Positions 60,780 to 64,000 of a stretch of 64,000 nucleotides of DNA are shown piece by piece. Position 1 is the first letter of the stretch. Each line of letters opens with the position of its first letter. The notes beneath the pieces are model-generated. The model made no database searches. It saw only the letters and a list, made by a program, of their open reading frames with translations, and was not told where the DNA came from. Made by a program: the position numbers and the translations under genes. Source of the stretch: Ursus arctos (lineage: Eukaryota; Chordata; Mammalia; Carnivora; Ursidae); the NCBI RefSeq assembly GCF_023065955.2, contig NW_026622852.1:8092423-8156422 (forward strand), read 5' to 3'.

Positions 60780-61180
60780 TCTTCCCCTCCCGTCTGCCAA
60801 ACCTTATTAGAAAGGGCATATAGAATGGAAGAGAACTTGCTGTGGCGGCACACTGGCAGAATTTACAGGAAATCTACCCTCTAGAAGACCAGGGAAAGCT
60901 GTTGATGGAGAAGTGTCTCGTAGGAGGCTCTGAGAAAGACTACCTGTTGGGGAGGGACTGGTGCCAAGAGAAGCTGCGGGCCGCCATGTGTTGTAGGAGC
61001 CAGCTGCTGGAGAAACCACTGAGAAAGTAAAAGCCTTTCCTCCCGCAATGTGTCTCCAGCACCCTCTACTGACACAGCTTAACTTTGTGCCCGCCCAATG
61101 GCAGAGGAAAAATATTTAAAGGGCCTGGTTTCATTTTCACAAAGCAGGCAAAAAGGGTAAATTTGGAGCTGAGAGGCAAT
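60780..61180 (+). repeat. Possible old interspersed repeat
   Basis: 'gtctccagcaccctctact', 'cagcttaactttgtgcccg' and 'agctgagaggcaataaacc' resemble an ancient mammalian repeat whose name I cannot fix. Open frames at 60807-61075 on both strands are unconvincing as genes. Confidence 0.4.
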
Positions 61181-61948
61181 AAACCAATTAACTGGCAGAC
61201 CTTGTAAAACACTACGAGTAAGTGCTCAAGAACTATTCGCTCTAACTTTTTCAGTCATGTATGCACACACACATGCAAAACTGGGATCGCCTCTGCTGTG
61301 TACATGTTTTGTACCTTGAATTTTAACTTAGTGTCCTATTGTGGCTGTTGTCATTAAAATTCCTTGGAATCCCATTTTGATGTCATATAATTATCCAACA
61401 GGAGGACACACCATAATTTATTTAGCCATTACACTATTATGCATACAGTCGATTGTTACTAATACTCAGTCTGGTAAGTAAGGCTGGGTGAATATCTATG
61501 TTTTCAATGCATTAAAATAATTTCTTATGGTTAATTCCCCAACATGGAATTCAAAGTATAAACATTCTTAAAATTTTTATATTGTTGCCAAATGGCTTTG
61601 CAGAAATATACTTCCAGTTTATACTTTCTCTTGAAATTACACAACCACAATAGATTTAATATTATGTATTTTTCAACCTTGACTATTTGATACAAGAATG
61701 ATAGTGTTTTTTGTCTTAACGTACAGTTCAGCTCAGTGAGGTTTGACACTTGGCATCTTATACCACTTGCCTATATTCCTTTTAGATTATTAGAATTATT
61801 ATTTTGAAGATTTCTTCATTTATAAAGGATAATAGTCCATTGTGTACTAGATTTGGCACAAATGTTTTTCTTTTTCTAATTTTGCATTTGAGGTTTAATT
61901 TATGGTTAGAAAAATGAAGCTTTAAATTCGATAATTCACACATATTTT
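61181..61948. other. AT-rich non-coding stretch
   Basis: Nothing recognised. Confidence 0.35.
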
Positions 61949-62408
61949 CCTTCATGATTTTTCCATTTCTTTTATGGTAAGAAATTACTTCCACTTTCCT
62001 TCATGATTTTCCTTCATGATTTTTCCATTTCTTTTATGGTAAGAAATTACTTCCACTTTCTTAAGATTATTTACATATTCACATAGTTTCTTCATGATTT
62101 TCCTTCATGATTTTTCCATTTCTTTTATGGTAAGAAATTACTTCCACTTTCTCATGGGGCGCCTGGGTGGCACAGCGGTTGAGCGTCTGCCTTCGGCTCA
62201 GGGCGTGATCCCGGCGTTGTGGGATCGAGCCCCACATCAGGCTCTTCTGCTATGAGCCTGCTCTTCCTCTCCCACTCCCCCTGCTTGTGTTCCCTCTCTC
62301 GCTGGCTGTCTCTCTCTGTCGAATAAATAAATAAAATCTTTAAAAAAAAAAAAAAAAAGAAATTACTTCCACTTTCTTAAGATTATTTACATATTCACAT
62401 AGTTTCTT
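61949..62408 (+). repeat. Local tandem duplications interrupted by a SINE
   Basis: A 50-base core starting 'ccttcatgatttttccatt' and ending 'ttacttccactttc' occurs at 61949-61998, 62011-62060 and 62102-62151. Copies 2 and 3 belong to a 91-bp direct duplication that includes a linker ('ttaagattatttacatatt'). The linker of the last copy resumes at about 62378-62408, after the SINE. Copies look identical by eye. Confidence 0.95.
62155..62357 (+). repeat. Young carnivore SINE inside the tandem duplication
   Basis: Complete sense copy ('ggggcgcctgggtggcaca', 'gatcccggcgttgtgggat', 'ctcgctggctgtctctctc', long pure poly(A)). About 20 bases ('aagaaattacttccacttt' onward) occur on both sides, at 62132-62152 and about 62357-62377, consistent with a target-site duplication. 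Same subfamily as 35.8 kb. Confidence 0.95.
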
Positions 62409-62654
62409 CTGGCCTGTTTATGATTTCATTTGTTAGGTATTTAATTCTAATGCATTTGAAATCAAGTATAGTGATTATATAACATTGAATTTTTTAAAAA
62501 CTAGATTATCATTATTTGTTTAATAATCATTTTCTGATTGGTTTGTAACATTACTTTATACTTATGTATTCTTCTTCATTACTCTGTTCGGCAAATTCTC
62601 TGCTAGTAGCATATGTTTGGTTTTTTTTTTTTTTTTTTCTTCTTTCTCTCTCTC

Positions 62655-62770
62655 TCCTCTACAATAGAACCTCCTTGAGGGTAAAGAATTTTTTTCTAAT
62701 TTTTTTCTGTATCTCAAGTCTAAAGAGTTTCCTACACATAAGAATTGCACATATTTAATGAATAAATGAA
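62655..62770 (+). repeat. Possible LINE-2 3' end
   Basis: 'acaatagaacctccttgag', 'ggtaaagaattt' and the ending 'atatttaatgaataaatga' suggest L2. Weak; preceded by a T/CT-rich run at 62618-62656. Confidence 0.45.
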
Positions 62771-62842
62771 GGTTCTATTTGCCCTCCATGTTGTCAACTA
62801 ACATGAAGGATGGCGAAAGAGGGTTCACTGATTCTTCTAAGT

Positions 62843-64000
62843 ATTTTTTAAAGTTTTATTTAATTTCAGTTAGTTAACATACAACGTTATGTTAGCTTCA
62901 GGTGTAAAACATATAATTCAACAGCTACATACATCACTGTGTCTTCATGATGACAAGTTCCCTCTTTAATCCCCATCACCTATTTAACCCATCATCCCAT
63001 CCCACCCCCTCTGGTAGCCATCAGTTTGTTTTCTATAATTAAAAATCTCTTTCTTGATTTGTCTCTCCCTCTCTTTCTCTTATTTTTTCCCTTTGCTTGT
63101 TTGTTTTGTCTTTCTCTGACCGACCTAACATTACACTCTCTAGCTCCATCTCTGTCATTGGAAATGGCAAGATTTCATTCTGTTTTATGGCTGACTAATG
63201 TCCCATTTTATAGATACACCACATCTTCTTTATCCATTCATCAATCCATGGACACTTGCGCTGCTTCCATACCTTGGCAATTATAAATAATGCTGATATA
63301 AACATAGAGGTGCATGTATTCCTTGAATTAGCATTCCTGTATTCTTTGGGTAAGTACCCAGTACTGTGATTGCTGGGACATAAAGTAGTTCTATCTTTAA
63401 CTTTTTAAGGAACCTCCATACTGTTTTCCAGAGCGGCTGCACCAATGTGCATTCCCACCAACCATGCACAAGTGTTCCTTTTTCTCCACATTATCGCCAA
63501 CATCTTTTGTCTCTTGTGTTGTTGATTTTCGCCATTCTGACAGGTGTGAGATGATATCTCATTGTGGTTTTGATTTGTATTTCCCTGATGGTGGGTGATG
63601 ATGAACGTCTTTTCATGGGTCTGTTGGCCAGCTGGATGTCTTCTTCAGAGAAATGACTGTTCATGCCTTCTGACTATTTTTAAATTGGATTATTTGTTTT
63701 TTGAGTATTGAGTTTTTTAAGTTCTTGATATATTTTTGGACACTAACCCTTTATTAGATATGTCATTTGCAAGTATTTTCTCCCATTTCCTAAGTTACCT
63801 TTTAGTGTTGTTGATTGTTTCCTTTGTTATGCAGAAGCCTTTTATTTTGATATAGTCCCAGTAGTTTATTTTTGCTTTTGTTTCCCTTGCCTCAGGAAAC
63901 ATCTAGAAACAAGTTACTATGGCTGATGTCAAAGAGGTTACTGCCTGTCTTCTCTTCTAGGATTTTTATGGTTTCAGGTCTCACATTTAGGTCTTTAATC
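62843..64000 (-). mobile_element. LINE-1 3' part, older carnivore subfamily, running off the right edge
   Basis: Minus-strand L1. The 3' UTR ('cagttagttaacatacaac') is of the same type as the 12.2-kb copy. The ORF2 C-terminus is readable in pieces, including '[18 protein letters not shown]' (63281-63469), with frame breaks. Sequence resembling the next ORF2 part upstream continues to the last base, so its 5' extent is unknown. Confidence 0.92.

Noticed and set aside
61949..62408. Direct repeats considered as a CRISPR-like or satellite array
   Set aside because: Only three cores with irregular spacing in mammalian DNA; simple tandem duplication plus a SINE explains it.

Overview
This window is nuclear DNA from a mammal, most likely an arctoid carnivore (bear or pinniped favoured). 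The main evidence is the density of tRNA-derived carnivore SINEs (SINEC/CAN type). Copies near 35.8, 53.8 and 62.2 kb have the long 'cgcctgggtggcacagcg' head and the 'tcgctggctgtctct' tail, which I associate with bears and seals. Carnivore-type LINE-1 copies and old shared mammalian repeats (MIR, L2, MaLR LTRs, MER20, ancient L1) fill in the rest. The species call is an inference.

I find no intact protein-coding gene and no convincing coding exon in the 64 kb. The only sustained protein similarity is to LINE-1 ORF1 and ORF2, and every copy is broken. The one clear host-gene signal is a strong CpG island at about 32.28-33.79 kb. It has a CCAAT box, GC boxes, a short GCG-repeat stretch and, on the minus strand, a good splice donor (GTAAGC) after a GC-rich, apparently non-coding stretch. 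The simplest reading is a promoter and 5'-UTR exon of a gene transcribed leftwards. Positions 1-33.3 kb would then be its large first intron and 33.8-64 kb its upstream flank. I do not recognise the gene.

Layout. 0-5.3 kb: edge SINE, unique AT-rich DNA and MIRs. 5.27-11.56 kb: a full-length but dead LINE-1 inserted into the tail of an older SINE, the pair flanked by a 16-bp duplication. 12.2-16.2 kb: older L1 3' end, SINE, old repeats, an MLT1-like LTR and a short young L1 3' end. 18.8-19.2 kb: SINE nested in SINE. 19.4-32 kb: mostly unique sequence with scattered old repeats. 32.3-33.8 kb: CpG island. 34.8-48.7 kb: L2, SINEs, MER20 and an old L1 on the plus strand. 48.7-53.5 kb: largely unique. 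53.5-64 kb: repeat-rich, with two more nested SINE pairs, a young truncated L1, a 91-bp tandem duplication interrupted by a young SINE, and an L1 running off the right edge.

I see no novel multi-gene system. What merits a second look is the unidentified promoter, the repeated nesting of retroposons into SINE tails, and several insertions that look young enough to be polymorphic.
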